A stretch of DNA of 64,000 nt. It comes from Cyanobium sp. T1B-Tous. GTDB lineage: Bacteria > Cyanobacteriota > Cyanobacteriia > PCC-6307 > Cyanobiaceae. The stretch spans positions 1 through 64,000 of the forward strand of contig NZ_JAGQBE010000005.1 of NCBI RefSeq assembly GCF_024345475.1. Reading direction: 5' to 3'. The notes beneath the pieces are model-generated. The model did not search any database. It saw only the letters and a list, made by a program, of their open reading frames with translations, and had not been told where the DNA came from. Positions 26,625 to 35,936 of this stretch are shown one piece after another. Made by a program: the position numbers and the translations under genes. Each line of letters starts with the position of its first letter. Position 1 is the stretch's first letter.

Positions 26625-26746
26625 TGCAGCGTTGCAACAGATCGCCCGGTCGGTAGCGAATGCGATTGCATCGCCCGGCCCGCAGGGTTATTTCTTGGTT
26701 GAGAAGGCGTTCCTCACGTCCGCCGTCCCGCCTGTCTGGGAGTGCG

Positions 26747-27271
26747 ATGCGTCTTGTTCCCCCACCCCTGCCCCCACCACTGGATGCGGCGCTGGATGCC
26801 GGCCTCGATGCGGCGCCGATCAGGGGCGGTACGGATCGGCATGGCCCGCCCAGGCGGCGCCGGCGGATGGCGGCGGCCCGCCCCATCCTTCCGGTTGCTC
26901 CCACCCAGCAGCTGGAGGTGGTGAACCGGGCCGGCCGCTACTTCGCCCGCCACTTCGCCGAGGACATCCAACTCGAGGTGCTGGCCACCTCCATTGGGGT
27001 GAGCGCGGAATGGCTCGACCTCTGTTTTGACCATTGTCGCGGCAAGACGCCCTTTCAGGCCCTGCAGCACTTTCGCCTCAGCCGTTTGTTCGAGGGCATC
27101 GCCGAGCAACCCCAAACCACCCTGCAACAGCAGGTGCACCGCTGTGGTCTGGCCTCGGTGATGGCGGCCAATCGCCTTTTTGAGGAGCTGTTTGGCATCG
27201 GGCTGGCTCCGTTCCGCCGGGTCTGCCGCCAGGCGGCGGCCGATCGCCTGCTGCACCGTCACCGGCGCTGA
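26747..27271 (+). CDS. AraC-type helix-turn-helix protein
   Basis: A 174-aa protein whose C-terminal 100 residues look like an AraC/XylS DNA-binding domain: FAEDIQLEVLATSIGVSAEW as the first helix-turn-helix, PFQALQHFRLSRLFEGI as the link, and the second half ending in FGIGLAPFRRVCRQ. The N-terminus is proline-rich (PPPLPPPLDAALDAG) and has no ligand-binding domain, so a signal-binding role is not apparent. It may be a small stand-alone regulator. It lies just upstream of a glycosyltransferase gene on the same strand. Confidence 0.7.
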   Translation: MRLVPPPLPPPLDAALDAGLDAAPIRGGTDRHGPPRRRRRMAAARPILPVAPTQQLEVVNRAGRYFARHFAEDIQLEVLATSIGVSAEWLDLCFDHCRGKTPFQALQHFRLSRLFEGIAEQPQTTLQQQVHRCGLASVMAANRLFEELFGIGLAPFRRVCRQAAADRLLHRHRR

Positions 27272-27334
27272 TTCCTGGACCTCCCCGTCCCCGGGCTGAT
27301 TGCCCTGGCCAGTGGCCTGGGGGGGATCTCCGGC

Positions 27335-28477
27335 GTGGGTCTGGCGGTGATGCTGGCCCTGTTGGAACGCACCTTCGCGGCGGCGCCATCCCTGCAGGCC
27401 CCGCCAGCGGGTGTCTGCCAGGCGGACACCTCCTGCACCGTGGTGGTGCCCGCGTACAACGAAGCCGACAACATCGCCGACTGCGTGCGCGCCCTGCTCG
27501 CCAGTGAGTCCCCCTGCCAGCGCTGGACCCTGGTGGTGGTCGATGACGACTCCGGCGATGCCACGGCCGACTTGGCCCAGGCCGCGGCGGCGGGGGACCC
27601 TCACTTTGTCCTGCTCCAGGCCGGGCCCCGTCCGCCCGGTGAGCGCTGGGTGGGCAAGAACTGGGCCTGTCACCGGGCCTGCCAGGGGCTGGACAGCGAT
27701 TGGGTGGCCTTCATCGATGCGGACGTGCGGGTGGAGCCCGGGGCTTTGCGGGCTGCCCTGGCCGATGCGATCGCCGAGGGCTCGGATCTGCTCACCCTGG
27801 CGCCCCGGTTGCGGAGCGGCTGCCTGGCGGAGTGGCTGGTGCAGCCGATCATCGCCAGCTTGCTGGGCCTGGGTTTCCCGATCCAGCGGGCCAATGACCC
27901 GGCCGACCCCCTGGCCTTCGCGGCGGGTCCGTTTCTGCTGTTCCGCAGCCAGGCCTACCGGGCCATCGGCGGCCATGCTGCCGTTGCCGGTGAGGTGGTG
28001 GAAGACCTCGCCCTGGCCCGGGCGATCAAGGGACAGGGGTTGCGGCTGCGCTATCTGCTCGGCCTCGACTGGCTGACCCTGCGGATGTATCGGGATTTCG
28101 CCGCCCTCTGGGAGGGCTGGACCAAGAACTGGCTGCTGGGTCTCGACCGCAACGTGCCCAAGGCCCTGGCCGCCGGTGCCCTGGTGCTCCAGCTCTACGC
28201 CGTGCCCTGGCTGCTGCTGCCGCTGGCCCTGGGGCTGGCCGTGCTGGACCCGGCTCCCCTGGCGTACCTGCCGCTGCTGTTGGCGCTGCTGGCGATCGGC
28301 TTGCAGTTGGCCATTCGGTTTTGGAGCCGCCGTCGCTTTGGCACCCCGCTCCACTGGTGGTGGCTGGCGGGGATCGGGGGGCTGGTGATCGGTGCGATCG
28401 CACCGGTGTCGGTGTGGAAGACCCTCAGTGGCCGCGGCTGGACCTGGCGGGGGCGCTCCTTGCAGAGCCCGGGCTAG
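27335..28477 (+). CDS. Family 2 glycosyltransferase, membrane-anchored (HpnB-like)
   Basis: A 380-aa GT-A glycosyltransferase: VVVPAYNEADNIADCV (about 36-51), the VVVDDDSGDAT nucleotide-sugar motif, the FIDADVRVEPGA DxD-like metal site, and VEDLALARAIKGQG. C-terminal hydrophobic helices anchor it. It resembles hopanoid- or carotenoid-linked glycosyltransferases. The best start is a GTG at 27335, but in-frame hydrophobic codons continue upstream to 27272 without a standard start codon, so the first membrane helix may begin at a non-canonical CTG. It follows the AraC-type gene. Confidence 0.8.
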   Translation: MGLAVMLALLERTFAAAPSLQAPPAGVCQADTSCTVVVPAYNEADNIADCVRALLASESPCQRWTLVVVDDDSGDATADLAQAAAAGDPHFVLLQAGPRPPGERWVGKNWACHRACQGLDSDWVAFIDADVRVEPGALRAALADAIAEGSDLLTLAPRLRSGCLAEWLVQPIIASLLGLGFPIQRANDPADPLAFAAGPFLLFRSQAYRAIGGHAAVAGEVVEDLALARAIKGQGLRLRYLLGLDWLTLRMYRDFAALWEGWTKNWLLGLDRNVPKALAAGALVLQLYAVPWLLLPLALGLAVLDPAPLAYLPLLLALLAIGLQLAIRFWSRRRFGTPLHWWWLAGIGGLVIGAIAPVSVWKTLSGRGWTWRGRSLQSPG

Positions 28478-28520
28478 CGCCATACGTTGAGGGCGCCACG
28501 CCATCCGGGTTGCCCCAGGC

Positions 28521-28799
28521 ATGCAGAGCCCATTCGGCGATTGGTTGCCCGAGGTGGTGGTGTTCCATCCCACCCGCTTTGAGGAGGCCGAGTGGATCGT
28601 GCACCACGTGCGCGAGCGCAAGACCGTGGTGGTGCATGCCGGGGCGATGGAGCCCGGTGAGGCCCAGCGCCTGATCGATTTTGTGGCTGGCGGTGTCAGC
28701 GCCATCGACGGCCAGGCGGAATGCCTCGATCCGCTCACCTTTGTCTTCGTGCCGGAGATCGTGGCCCTGCGGCGCGATCCAGGGGGCCCCCCCTCCTAG
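28521..28799 (+). CDS. Short SepF-domain protein (cell division)
   Basis: A 92-aa protein formed by a SepF (DUF552) core: EVVVFHPTRFEEAEWIVHHV, RKTVVVHAGAMEPGEAQRL, IDFVAGGVSAIDGQAE and a final LTFVFVPEIV strand. SepF (YlmF) tethers FtsZ to the membrane, but canonical cyanobacterial SepF has an N-terminal amphipathic membrane helix and a linker that are missing here. It may be a paralogue that modulates the full-length SepF or another function of the fold. It lies 19 bases before a desaturase gene on the same strand. Confidence 0.75.
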   Translation: MQSPFGDWLPEVVVFHPTRFEEAEWIVHHVRERKTVVVHAGAMEPGEAQRLIDFVAGGVSAIDGQAECLDPLTFVFVPEIVALRRDPGGPPS

Positions 28800-28818
28800 G
28801 CTTCGCGATCCCCTGGGA

Positions 28819-29676
28819 GTGGGCTTGGTTCCCCGTCTGCGTCGCGTCCTGTACTCCTTCGGGCCCGTTCTGATCGTTGCCAGTCACCTCGGCTGCCTGC
28901 TGCTCTTCTGGACCGGGCTGGGGATCGGGGCCGCCCTGTGGGCCCTGGCCCTCTATCTGGTGCGGATGCTGGCCACCACGGCCATCTACCACCGCCTGAT
29001 CACCCACACCAGCTATCGGGCGCCCCGCCCCGTGGCCTGGATTGGGGCCGCCGTGGCCGCCTCGGCCGGCCAGATGGGCCCCAGCTGGTGGAAGGCCCAT
29101 CACCTGGCCCACCACCGCCATGTCGACACCGCCGCCGATCCCCACACCCCCCTGGCTCCCTCGGCGGGCTGGCGTGGGCTGTGGCGTTCCCAGGCGGGCT
29201 GGTTGCTCAGTTCCAATTTCTTTCCTGCCACCCTGCCGGCCGATGTGGAGGCCGATCCGGTGCTGCGCCTGATCGACCGGCTGCACTTCGTTCCGATGCT
29301 GGGGCTGGCCGGCCTGTCCTGGCAGCTGGGCGGTCTGCCGTGGTTGGCGGCCTTTTGCCTGAGCAGCACCCTGTTGTTCCACGGTGTGGCCAGCGTCAAT
29401 TCCCTGGCCCACTTGCTGGGGGATCAGCCCTTCGCCACCGGGGACGCCAGCCGTAACAACCTGTTTGTGGCGCTGATCACGCTTGGGGAGGGCTGGCACA
29501 ACCTCCACCACGCCTTCCAGGCCTCCGTGCGCCAGGGCATCACCCTTGACGACGGCCGCCCGCGGCTGCTGCTCGATCCCACCTACCGATTCATTCGACT
29601 GCTCGAACGCTTGGGCTGGGCCTGGGATTTGCGGATTCCCAGCGATCGCGCCCTGCAGGCCCGGGCCGCCGATTGA
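28819..29676 (+). CDS. Fatty-acid (acyl-lipid / acyl-CoA type) desaturase
   Basis: A 285-aa membrane di-iron desaturase with all three histidine boxes: HRLITH (HxxxxH), HHLAHHRH (HxxHH type) and HNLHHAF. Helices flank each box. These enzymes place a double bond, usually delta-9, in acyl chains and help adapt membrane fluidity. The start is a GTG with GGGAG close upstream; the longer frame overlaps the SepF-like gene. WWKAHHLAHHRHVDTAADPH is the active-site region. Confidence 0.87.
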   Translation: MGLVPRLRRVLYSFGPVLIVASHLGCLLLFWTGLGIGAALWALALYLVRMLATTAIYHRLITHTSYRAPRPVAWIGAAVAASAGQMGPSWWKAHHLAHHRHVDTAADPHTPLAPSAGWRGLWRSQAGWLLSSNFFPATLPADVEADPVLRLIDRLHFVPMLGLAGLSWQLGGLPWLAAFCLSSTLLFHGVASVNSLAHLLGDQPFATGDASRNNLFVALITLGEGWHNLHHAFQASVRQGITLDDGRPRLLLDPTYRFIRLLERLGWAWDLRIPSDRALQARAAD

Positions 29677-29709
29677 GCGGGGCTGGCCCGCCCAGGGAGG
29701 GGTTGGAAC

Positions 29710-29925
29710 CTAGATCGCCCCAGCCACCAGGCTGAGCTGCAGCCAGCATCCCCCCGGCGCCAGTTTTTCCACGACCACGGCTTGGAGCCGGTCGTGGGCC
29801 ACCAGATGGGCAAAGGTTTCGGCGTCATCCCGGGTGCTGAACCGGGCCGCTTGCACCTGCAAGGGCACGCTCTGCTCCCGTTCGACGGCAGCGCGGACCC
29901 GATAACGACCAGAGGGATCAGCCAT
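29710..29925 (-). CDS. Hypothetical protein (71 aa)
   Basis: A 71-aa protein, ADPSGRYRVRAAVEREQSVP at the start and WLQLSLVAGAI at the end, with a central FSTRDDAETFAHLVAHDRLQ segment. The spaced beta strands with a helix resemble one SPOR-like repeat, but I cannot establish that. Start ATG at 29925. It converges on the desaturase gene. Its upstream neighbour on the same strand is a glycosyltransferase, 74 bases away. Confidence 0.5.
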   Translation of the reverse strand: MADPSGRYRVRAAVEREQSVPLQVQAARFSTRDDAETFAHLVAHDRLQAVVVEKLAPGGCWLQLSLVAGAI

Positions 29926-29999
29926 GGCTGAATTCTGCAGCCAATTTCCGCGAATCGCGACGGGCTTCAGGGTTTCAGAGAATTTGTTGGGGGGCGGCT

Positions 30000-31091
30000 T
30001 CAGCGGGTGGGCACCTGCCGCCCCTTCCAGGTGATGGACCCCCGTTCCAGGTTGAGGATGGCCAGCACAAACACCCCCAGGAAAAACAGCACCGGCACTG
30101 GAAAGATCAGATTGATCCAGCCGAAGCTGCCCACCCGGCGCGTGATCACGAGCAGTTGCAGGGCATAGCCCCCATACAACACCAGGTTGGGCACAAGGGC
30201 GGGGCTGCCCACCATGGGCCAGTGCAGCAAGGCGGCAGGCAGGCACCAGGCCGCCCAGAACAGGCCAGAGAGCCACAGCAACACCCCGAGCATTCGGGGC
30301 CAGCGCACCTCTCCGGCGGCGGTGGCGAAGTTCTTGTCGAAACCCACCACCATGTCGCCCAGGCCCCCTGGGTACATCCGGTAGGCCAGGCTGCCGTCGC
30401 CGATGAAGGCACTCACCGGCAAGCCGGCAGCCTCATAGCGGTGGGCCAGAAACCAGTCCTCCACCACCTTGTCGGCCACGGAGGCGTGGCCGCCGATCCG
30501 CTCGTAATCGCGGCGGCTGGTCGCCATCGCCGGACCGAAGGCCACCCCCACTCCGGCCCCCAGGGGCACCGCCATCAGTCCCACCAGGTTGAACAGCACC
30601 GAGAGCTGCTCGTAGGGCTGTTCGGTGCGGTGGAAGGGCTGCACCGACACCAGGCCCCCATGGCGCTGCTGGTTGGCCACCAGCTGGGCCAGGAACGGGG
30701 GCCCGGGTTCCGTATCGGCATCGAGGAAAACCAGCACGTCGCCCTGGCTGTGGTCGACTCCCTGCTGCAGCGCCCAGGTTTTGCCGCACCAGCCCACCGG
30801 CAGCGGGGCCGCGGGCAGCACGGTGACGCCGGCGGCCTGGGCCAGGGTGGCGGTGGCATCGCTGGAGTGGTCGTCGATCACGATCACCTCCAGGGGGTGG
30901 AGGCTCTGGTGGGCCAGGGCCTCCAGCAGCTGGGGCAGGGTGAGGGCCTCATTGCGGGCGGGGATGAGCACGGACACCCGCGGTTGCCCCTGGGGCGTGA
31001 GCTCGGGGAGGGCCGGCATGCGCAGGCACAGCAACCAGCCCAGCAGCCAGCGCACCAGCAGGGAAACGGCCAGGAGATCGAGGGGGGGCAT
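30000..31091 (-). CDS. Family 2 glycosyltransferase, membrane-anchored
   Basis: A 363-aa GT2 enzyme with an N-terminal membrane helix (LLAVSLLVRWLLGWLLCL), the catalytic core VSVLIPARNEALTLPQLLEA, VIVIDDHSSDAT, the metal-binding FLDADTEPGPPF, GGHASVADKVVEDWFLAHRY, and three or four C-terminal membrane helices. The architecture matches carotenoid (CrtQ/CruC-type) glycosyltransferases, so xanthophyll glycosylation or lipid glycosylation is plausible. It shares fold and size with the glycosyltransferase at 27335 but is clearly different in sequence. Confidence 0.8.
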   Translation of the reverse strand: MPPLDLLAVSLLVRWLLGWLLCLRMPALPELTPQGQPRVSVLIPARNEALTLPQLLEALAHQSLHPLEVIVIDDHSSDATATLAQAAGVTVLPAAPLPVGWCGKTWALQQGVDHSQGDVLVFLDADTEPGPPFLAQLVANQQRHGGLVSVQPFHRTEQPYEQLSVLFNLVGLMAVPLGAGVGVAFGPAMATSRRDYERIGGHASVADKVVEDWFLAHRYEAAGLPVSAFIGDGSLAYRMYPGGLGDMVVGFDKNFATAAGEVRWPRMLGVLLWLSGLFWAAWCLPAALLHWPMVGSPALVPNLVLYGGYALQLLVITRRVGSFGWINLIFPVPVLFFLGVFVLAILNLERGSITWKGRQVPTR

Positions 31092-31110
31092 GGCGCTCAG
31101 GCTGGCTGGC

Positions 31111-31707
31111 TCACGGGCGCAGCAGCTCGCCCACGAGGACCTCGAGGGCGGCCGGATCGCGCATCAGTTGCTGGTGGGTGAGCACGGGCACGGACTGGCA
31201 GGGGCCCACGGGCAGCACGGCACGCCAGCCCGGCCACACCATCAGGTCGGCGGTGCAGAAGAAGCTGGAGCAGTCCACACCCCGCAGGGCGTCGAGGTTT
31301 CCATTGAGCTGGCGCAGCAGGGGGCTGCCCAGTTTCATGTCGGCGATACCGGCCAGCAGCCAGCGGGGCCAGGGTTGGGCGGTGAGGGTGCCCTGCTGGG
31401 GACTGCCCACGCTGATGAACCGGCGGGTGCGGCGATGCCCCCCCGCCAGTTGGATCCAGGTGCGCCCGATCAGTCCCCCCATCGAGAAGCCCAGCAGGTC
31501 GATGGGGGTGTCGGGGCCGAAGGCCGCCTCAATCTCTTGGCCGAGCTGGTCGGCCAGAGCCCTGATGGAGGTGGTACCCAGGCCGTGGGGCAGGTGGGGG
31601 ATCAGCAGCGGAGCGCGGCGCTCGCCCAGGTTTTGCTGGAGGCGACGAAACAATCGCGGCGTATCCCACAGCCCGTGCACCAGCACCAGAGGAGGAGGGC
31701 TTGCCAT
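31111..31707 (-). CDS. Alpha/beta hydrolase, triacylglycerol-lipase-like
   Basis: A 198-aa alpha/beta hydrolase. LVLVHGLWDTP forms the oxyanion strand, GFSMGG carries the nucleophile Ser at about residue 95, and a late TADLMVWPG aspartate and VLTHQQL histidine can complete the triad. Its fold resembles the short lipases found next to lipid genes in cyanobacteria. The substrate is unknown. It lies 19 bases upstream of the glycosyltransferase on the same strand, so the two may be cotranscribed, and is separated from the RRM gene by a terminator. Confidence 0.75.
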   Translation of the reverse strand: MASPPPLVLVHGLWDTPRLFRRLQQNLGERRAPLLIPHLPHGLGTTSIRALADQLGQEIEAAFGPDTPIDLLGFSMGGLIGRTWIQLAGGHRRTRRFISVGSPQQGTLTAQPWPRWLLAGIADMKLGSPLLRQLNGNLDALRGVDCSSFFCTADLMVWPGWRAVLPVGPCQSVPVLTHQQLMRDPAALEVLVGELLRP

Positions 31708-31740
31708 GGCTCCAGGCTAGGCAGCCCAGCGGTATCCATG

Positions 31741-31766
31741 AAAAAACCGCCCCCGAGGGGGCGGTT
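31741..31766 (-). terminator. Rho-independent terminator of the RRM gene
   Basis: On the minus strand the stem AACCGCCCCC / GGGGGCGGTT with a two-base loop leads into a T-run. It lies 25 bases past the stop of the glycine-rich RNA-binding protein gene and isolates it from the hydrolase downstream. Confidence 0.88.
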
Positions 31767-31790
31767 GGGGAAGGCCAAGGGGCCTAGGCC

Positions 31791-32144
31791 TCAGTAGCGG
31801 TTGCCGCCGCCGCCGCCGTAGCCGCCGCCACCACCGCCACCGCCGTAGCCGCCGCCGCCACCGCCGAAATCGCGACGGCCACCGCCACCACCGCCGCCGC
31901 TGCCGCGGGGCTCAGCTTTGTTGACGCGGATGGCACGACCCATCCACTCGACGTCCTGAAGGTCTTCGATGGCCTTGGCCTCTTCGGCCTCGCTGGCCAT
32001 CTCGACAAAGGCGAAACCGCGCTTGCGTCCGGTGTCGCGGTCGAGGGGGAGGCTGCACTTGCTCACCTGCCCGTATTGGCTGAACAGGTGCTGGACATCT
32101 TCCGCTTCTGCATCGAAGGAAAGATTGCCGACGTAAATGGTCAT
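31791..32144 (-). CDS. Glycine-rich RRM RNA-binding protein (Rbp)
   Basis: A 117-aa protein with one RNA-recognition motif over residues 1-80: RNP2 is IYVGNL at the very N-terminus and RNP1 is KRGFAFVEM at about 42-50. A C-terminal tail of glycine runs broken by tyrosine and RRDF follows. This is the Rbp type common in cyanobacteria, where several are cold-induced and some localise photosystem mRNAs to thylakoids. The tail DNA is a low-complexity GCC/CCG tract (31800-31905). Its own promoter and terminator make it monocistronic. Confidence 0.93.
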   Translation of the reverse strand: MTIYVGNLSFDAEAEDVQHLFSQYGQVSKCSLPLDRDTGRKRGFAFVEMASEAEEAKAIEDLQDVEWMGRAIRVNKAEPRGSGGGGGGGRRDFGGGGGGYGGGGGGGGYGGGGGNRY

Positions 32145-32303
32145 GAACTCAGAAACTATGAATTGATCCTTCGACGGCCCAAGAGAAAGTGGTCAGCTCG
32201 CTAGAGAGAAATCTTTGAATCACCCATCACCCTACAGGTTGGTCGGCGCGGCCTGATCGGCAAACCCTGGCTAGGCATGGGGTGTTCCACGCACCACCAC
32301 GCC

Positions 32304-32468
32304 ATGTCGAAATCTCAGCTCAACGCCTTCATGGTCAAAGTGGATGGCGATGCCGCCCTCAAGGCCCGGGTGGATGCGGCAACCAGTGTGGACGCGGTCG
32401 TGGCCATTGCCCTGGAGCAGGGCCATGTCTTCTCCCCAGCGTCCTGGACCCGCTCCCAGAGGGTCTGA
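32304..32468 (+). CDS. Nif11-domain small peptide (54 aa)
   Basis: A 54-aa protein matching the Nif11-like leader domain: SKSQLNAFMVKVDGDAALKA and ATSVDAVVAIALEQGHVFS. Nif11 domains act as leader sequences of ribosomal peptide precursors (prochlorosins and others), but here no GG-type cleavage site or core peptide is seen and the C-terminus ends in SPASWTRSQRV. No lanthipeptide synthetase or peptidase-transporter is in the window. It may be a stand-alone Nif11 protein or a decayed precursor. The ATG at 32304 is typical for the family start. Confidence 0.75.
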   Translation: MSKSQLNAFMVKVDGDAALKARVDAATSVDAVVAIALEQGHVFSPASWTRSQRV

Positions 32469-32475
32469 GGCCCGA

Positions 32476-32877
32476 TCAGCTCCAGGCGCTGAAGGTCACC
32501 GGCTCGTATTTGGCGATGCTGATGCGCCAACCCCGCAGGGCCAGCTGCCGCAGTTCGGCCTGCAGGCTGGCCGTTTCCGCCCCGCCGATCCAGTTGGCCT
32601 TGAGCAGCGGTAGCCGCTCGCTGATCAGCTCCAGAGGCATCTCCAGCAGCAACAGGCTGTCGTCGCCGGCGGCCCGCTGGATGGGCCCCTCATCGCTGCG
32701 TTGCCACAGCCGCAGCAGCAGCTCCAGGGCCAGGGCCCGGCCCTCCTCACCCGGGTCAGGGGATGGGTCGGCATCGGTGGTTTCAAGGGGCTTGCGGGAC
32801 TTGCCATTGAGGGGCAAAAGCCGCTTGCCGTTGAGGTCAACCAGTGCGAGGGCCACCAGATAGGGAGCATCGGCCAT
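32476..32877 (-). CDS. Hypothetical protein (133 aa)
   Basis: A 133-aa soluble protein beginning ADAPYLVALALVDLNGKRLL and ending in a conserved-looking RGWRISIAKYEPVTF segment. No recognised motif. The frame has the codon pattern of neighbouring genes and no competing frame. Start ATG 32877; an in-frame non-ATG start at 32901 would add eight residues. It converges with the Nif11 gene, seven bases away. Function unknown. Confidence 0.55.
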   Translation of the reverse strand: MADAPYLVALALVDLNGKRLLPLNGKSRKPLETTDADPSPDPGEEGRALALELLLRLWQRSDEGPIQRAAGDDSLLLLEMPLELISERLPLLKANWIGGAETASLQAELRQLALRGWRISIAKYEPVTFSAWS

Positions 32878-33079
32878 TGGAACCTCGGCGAATTTCAACA
32901 CCCTGGCGAAAGGTGCGACTCCGGTGTGGGAATTGACACGGAACGATTGCAGCGTTCGGATTCATCACGGCTGCTTATCTTTTTTGGTCTTGGCTTGGCC
33001 CGCCAGCCCCCATGGTTTCGACTTTCGGAGCTAGGTTCCCCGTTGTTCGCGGTCCACTCCTTTAGGGAGTTCCATTGCC

Positions 33080-33298
33080 ATGTCGAGTATCGCTGCCCAG
33101 TTGGAGACCTACCGCTCGGCCTTGGCGGAAGCCACGGCACGCGGCGACCAGGCCGTGTCCCGGAAGATCGAGCAGCAGATCAAGGATCTGGAGGAGTTTC
33201 AGGTTCGTCACCCCGAAGAAACCGAGGCTCCATCACCCTTTGAGGTGTTCTGCGACCTCAATCCCTCCGATGTCAATTGCCTCGTGTATGACGACTGA
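33080..33298 (+). CDS. CP12-like small protein, C-terminal cysteine pair only
   Basis: A 72-aa protein. Its last third has the CP12 end, PSPFEVFCDLNPSDVNCLVYD (landmark, residues 51-71), with the redox cysteine pair C58 and C67 spaced eight residues apart. In CP12 this end binds NAD-bound GAPDH, and the N-terminal pair controls phosphoribulokinase binding. Here the N-terminal part is a charged helix (YRSALAEATARGDQAVSRKI) without cysteines. It could regulate GAPDH alone or be a divergent CP12 variant. ATG at 33080 follows a short leader containing GGGAG. Confidence 0.7.
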   Translation: MSSIAAQLETYRSALAEATARGDQAVSRKIEQQIKDLEEFQVRHPEETEAPSPFEVFCDLNPSDVNCLVYDD

Positions 33299-33302
33299 TT
33301 GA

Positions 33303-33352
33303 GGCCAATTGTCCCCATTCGGGGGTAGACGAGGGGGCGGCCTTAATTGGCC
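33303..33352. repeat. Inverted repeat between convergent CP12-like and K+ channel genes
   Basis: GGCCAATT at 33303-33310 is mirrored by AATTGGCC at 33345-33352, which overlaps the channel gene's stop codon. Inside lies a smaller CCCC-ATTC-GGGG hairpin. The arrangement could act as a bidirectional terminator. The outer loop is 34 bases, so the strength is uncertain. Confidence 0.4.
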
Positions 33353-34476
33353 ATGACATCCACGCTTTTGATGGCAGGTCCCAGCAAGTCGGTGAATGTT
33401 TCCAGCTGCTGTTGGCTTCCCATCACCACCAGCATCTGGCCAGGGGCCAGTCGGGTGTCGCCCCCTGGATTGGCGATCAGCGTGGGGCCTGCAGGATTGG
33501 AGCGGGTCCCGCGATAAAGCCGCGGCTCGCCACCATCGCTGGACGTCGGCGGCACAATCGCCAGCACCAGGGCTCCGGAGCGGGCGCCGAGCTGGAGTTC
33601 CGCCAGGGAGGCCCCATTGAGGGATCCGAGGTCGGCGGGCTCGCTGCTGAGCAGAAATTCCTCCACCTCGCAGTCCGAGCCCACCAGCAGATCCATGAAG
33701 GTCACGGCCAACGGGCGCAGGGCGGTGGCGGCCATGGCCCGGCCCCCGCTCACATAGGGGCTCACCACCTGGTCGGCCCCCGCCAGACGGAGCTTGCGCT
33801 CGGCCTCTTCGCTGTCGGAGCGGGCGATCAGGCGGCAGTTGGGGGCCATCCCCCGGGCGCTCAGCACCACGTAGAGGTTGGAGGCATTGTTGGGCAGGGC
33901 CGCCACCAGCGCCCGGCAGCGATGGATGCCGGCTTCCACGAGGGTTTCATCGAGGGTGGCATCGGCCATCAGCACCGCGAGTCCCCGCTCCTCGGCGGCT
34001 TCCCGCCGCTCCACATCCATCTCCACCACGAGCAAGGGCACGTTCTCTCGGGTGAGTTGTTCGGCGATTTCACGGCCGATGCGGCCGTAGCCGCAGAGGA
34101 TCACATGGTTGTGCATGGTGAAGAGCCAGCGGCGGAAGCGGCGCTCGCGCAGGCGCCGGAAGTATCCGGATTCGGAGAGACCCAGCACCCCCTGGATGCT
34201 GATCTGCACCACCACCAGGCCGCCCAGGATCAACAGGGTGGTGACCAGGCGTCCACCGGCGCTCAGGGTCTGGGTGTCCCCATCACTGAACCCCAGGGTG
34301 CTGAGGGTGATCATCACCATCCAGTAGCAATCGCCCCAGTCCCAGCCTTCGCTGAGCCGGTAGCCGATCGCGCTCGCATTCACCAGGAGGGCGAGGGACA
34401 GGGGAGCCCGCCAGGGCTTGCGGTTGCGCGTGGAGGGGGGTCGTCGGGGCCTGAAGCCCCAGGAACGCTTGGCCAT
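33343..34476 (-). CDS. RCK-domain potassium channel with atypical filter
   Basis: A 377-aa two-helix ion channel followed by an RCK/TrkA-N domain. The pore loop around residues 55-70 reads TLSTLGFSDGDTQ, so the selectivity filter is TLGFSD (60-65) instead of TVGYGD or TxGFGD. The second filter glycine is Ser64. The Rossmann motif GYGRIG is at 129-134, with TrkA-C-like sequence at the end. It should gate K+ or mixed cation flow by ligand. ATG at 34476 avoids a non-conserved leader. It is divergent from chlN. Confidence 0.8.
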   Translation of the reverse strand: MAKRSWGFRPRRPPSTRNRKPWRAPLSLALLVNASAIGYRLSEGWDWGDCYWMVMITLSTLGFSDGDTQTLSAGGRLVTTLLILGGLVVVQISIQGVLGLSESGYFRRLRERRFRRWLFTMHNHVILCGYGRIGREIAEQLTRENVPLLVVEMDVERREAAEERGLAVLMADATLDETLVEAGIHRCRALVAALPNNASNLYVVLSARGMAPNCRLIARSDSEEAERKLRLAGADQVVSPYVSGGRAMAATALRPLAVTFMDLLVGSDCEVEEFLLSSEPADLGSLNGASLAELQLGARSGALVLAIVPPTSSDGGEPRLYRGTRSNPAGPTLIANPGGDTRLAPGQMLVVMGSQQQLETFTDLLGPAIKSVDVMAN

Positions 34477-34568
34477 GGATCTGGATCCGGTGCTCCAGAT
34501 CACTGGGTTCAGGTTACGGGCTGTGGGTTGATCCCGAACATTTGTGGGCGTTGTCAGCCGATCGCTAG

Positions 34569-35879
<1,311 letters not shown>

Positions 35880-35936
35880 ACCGCGTTGCGCCTGAGCGCT
35901 TCGCTTCTCACCCGATACCCCGCTGGCTCTGCCCCG

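Noticed and set aside
31800-31905. GCC/CCG repeat tract
   Set aside because: It encodes the glycine-rich tail of the RRM protein and is not an independent repeat.
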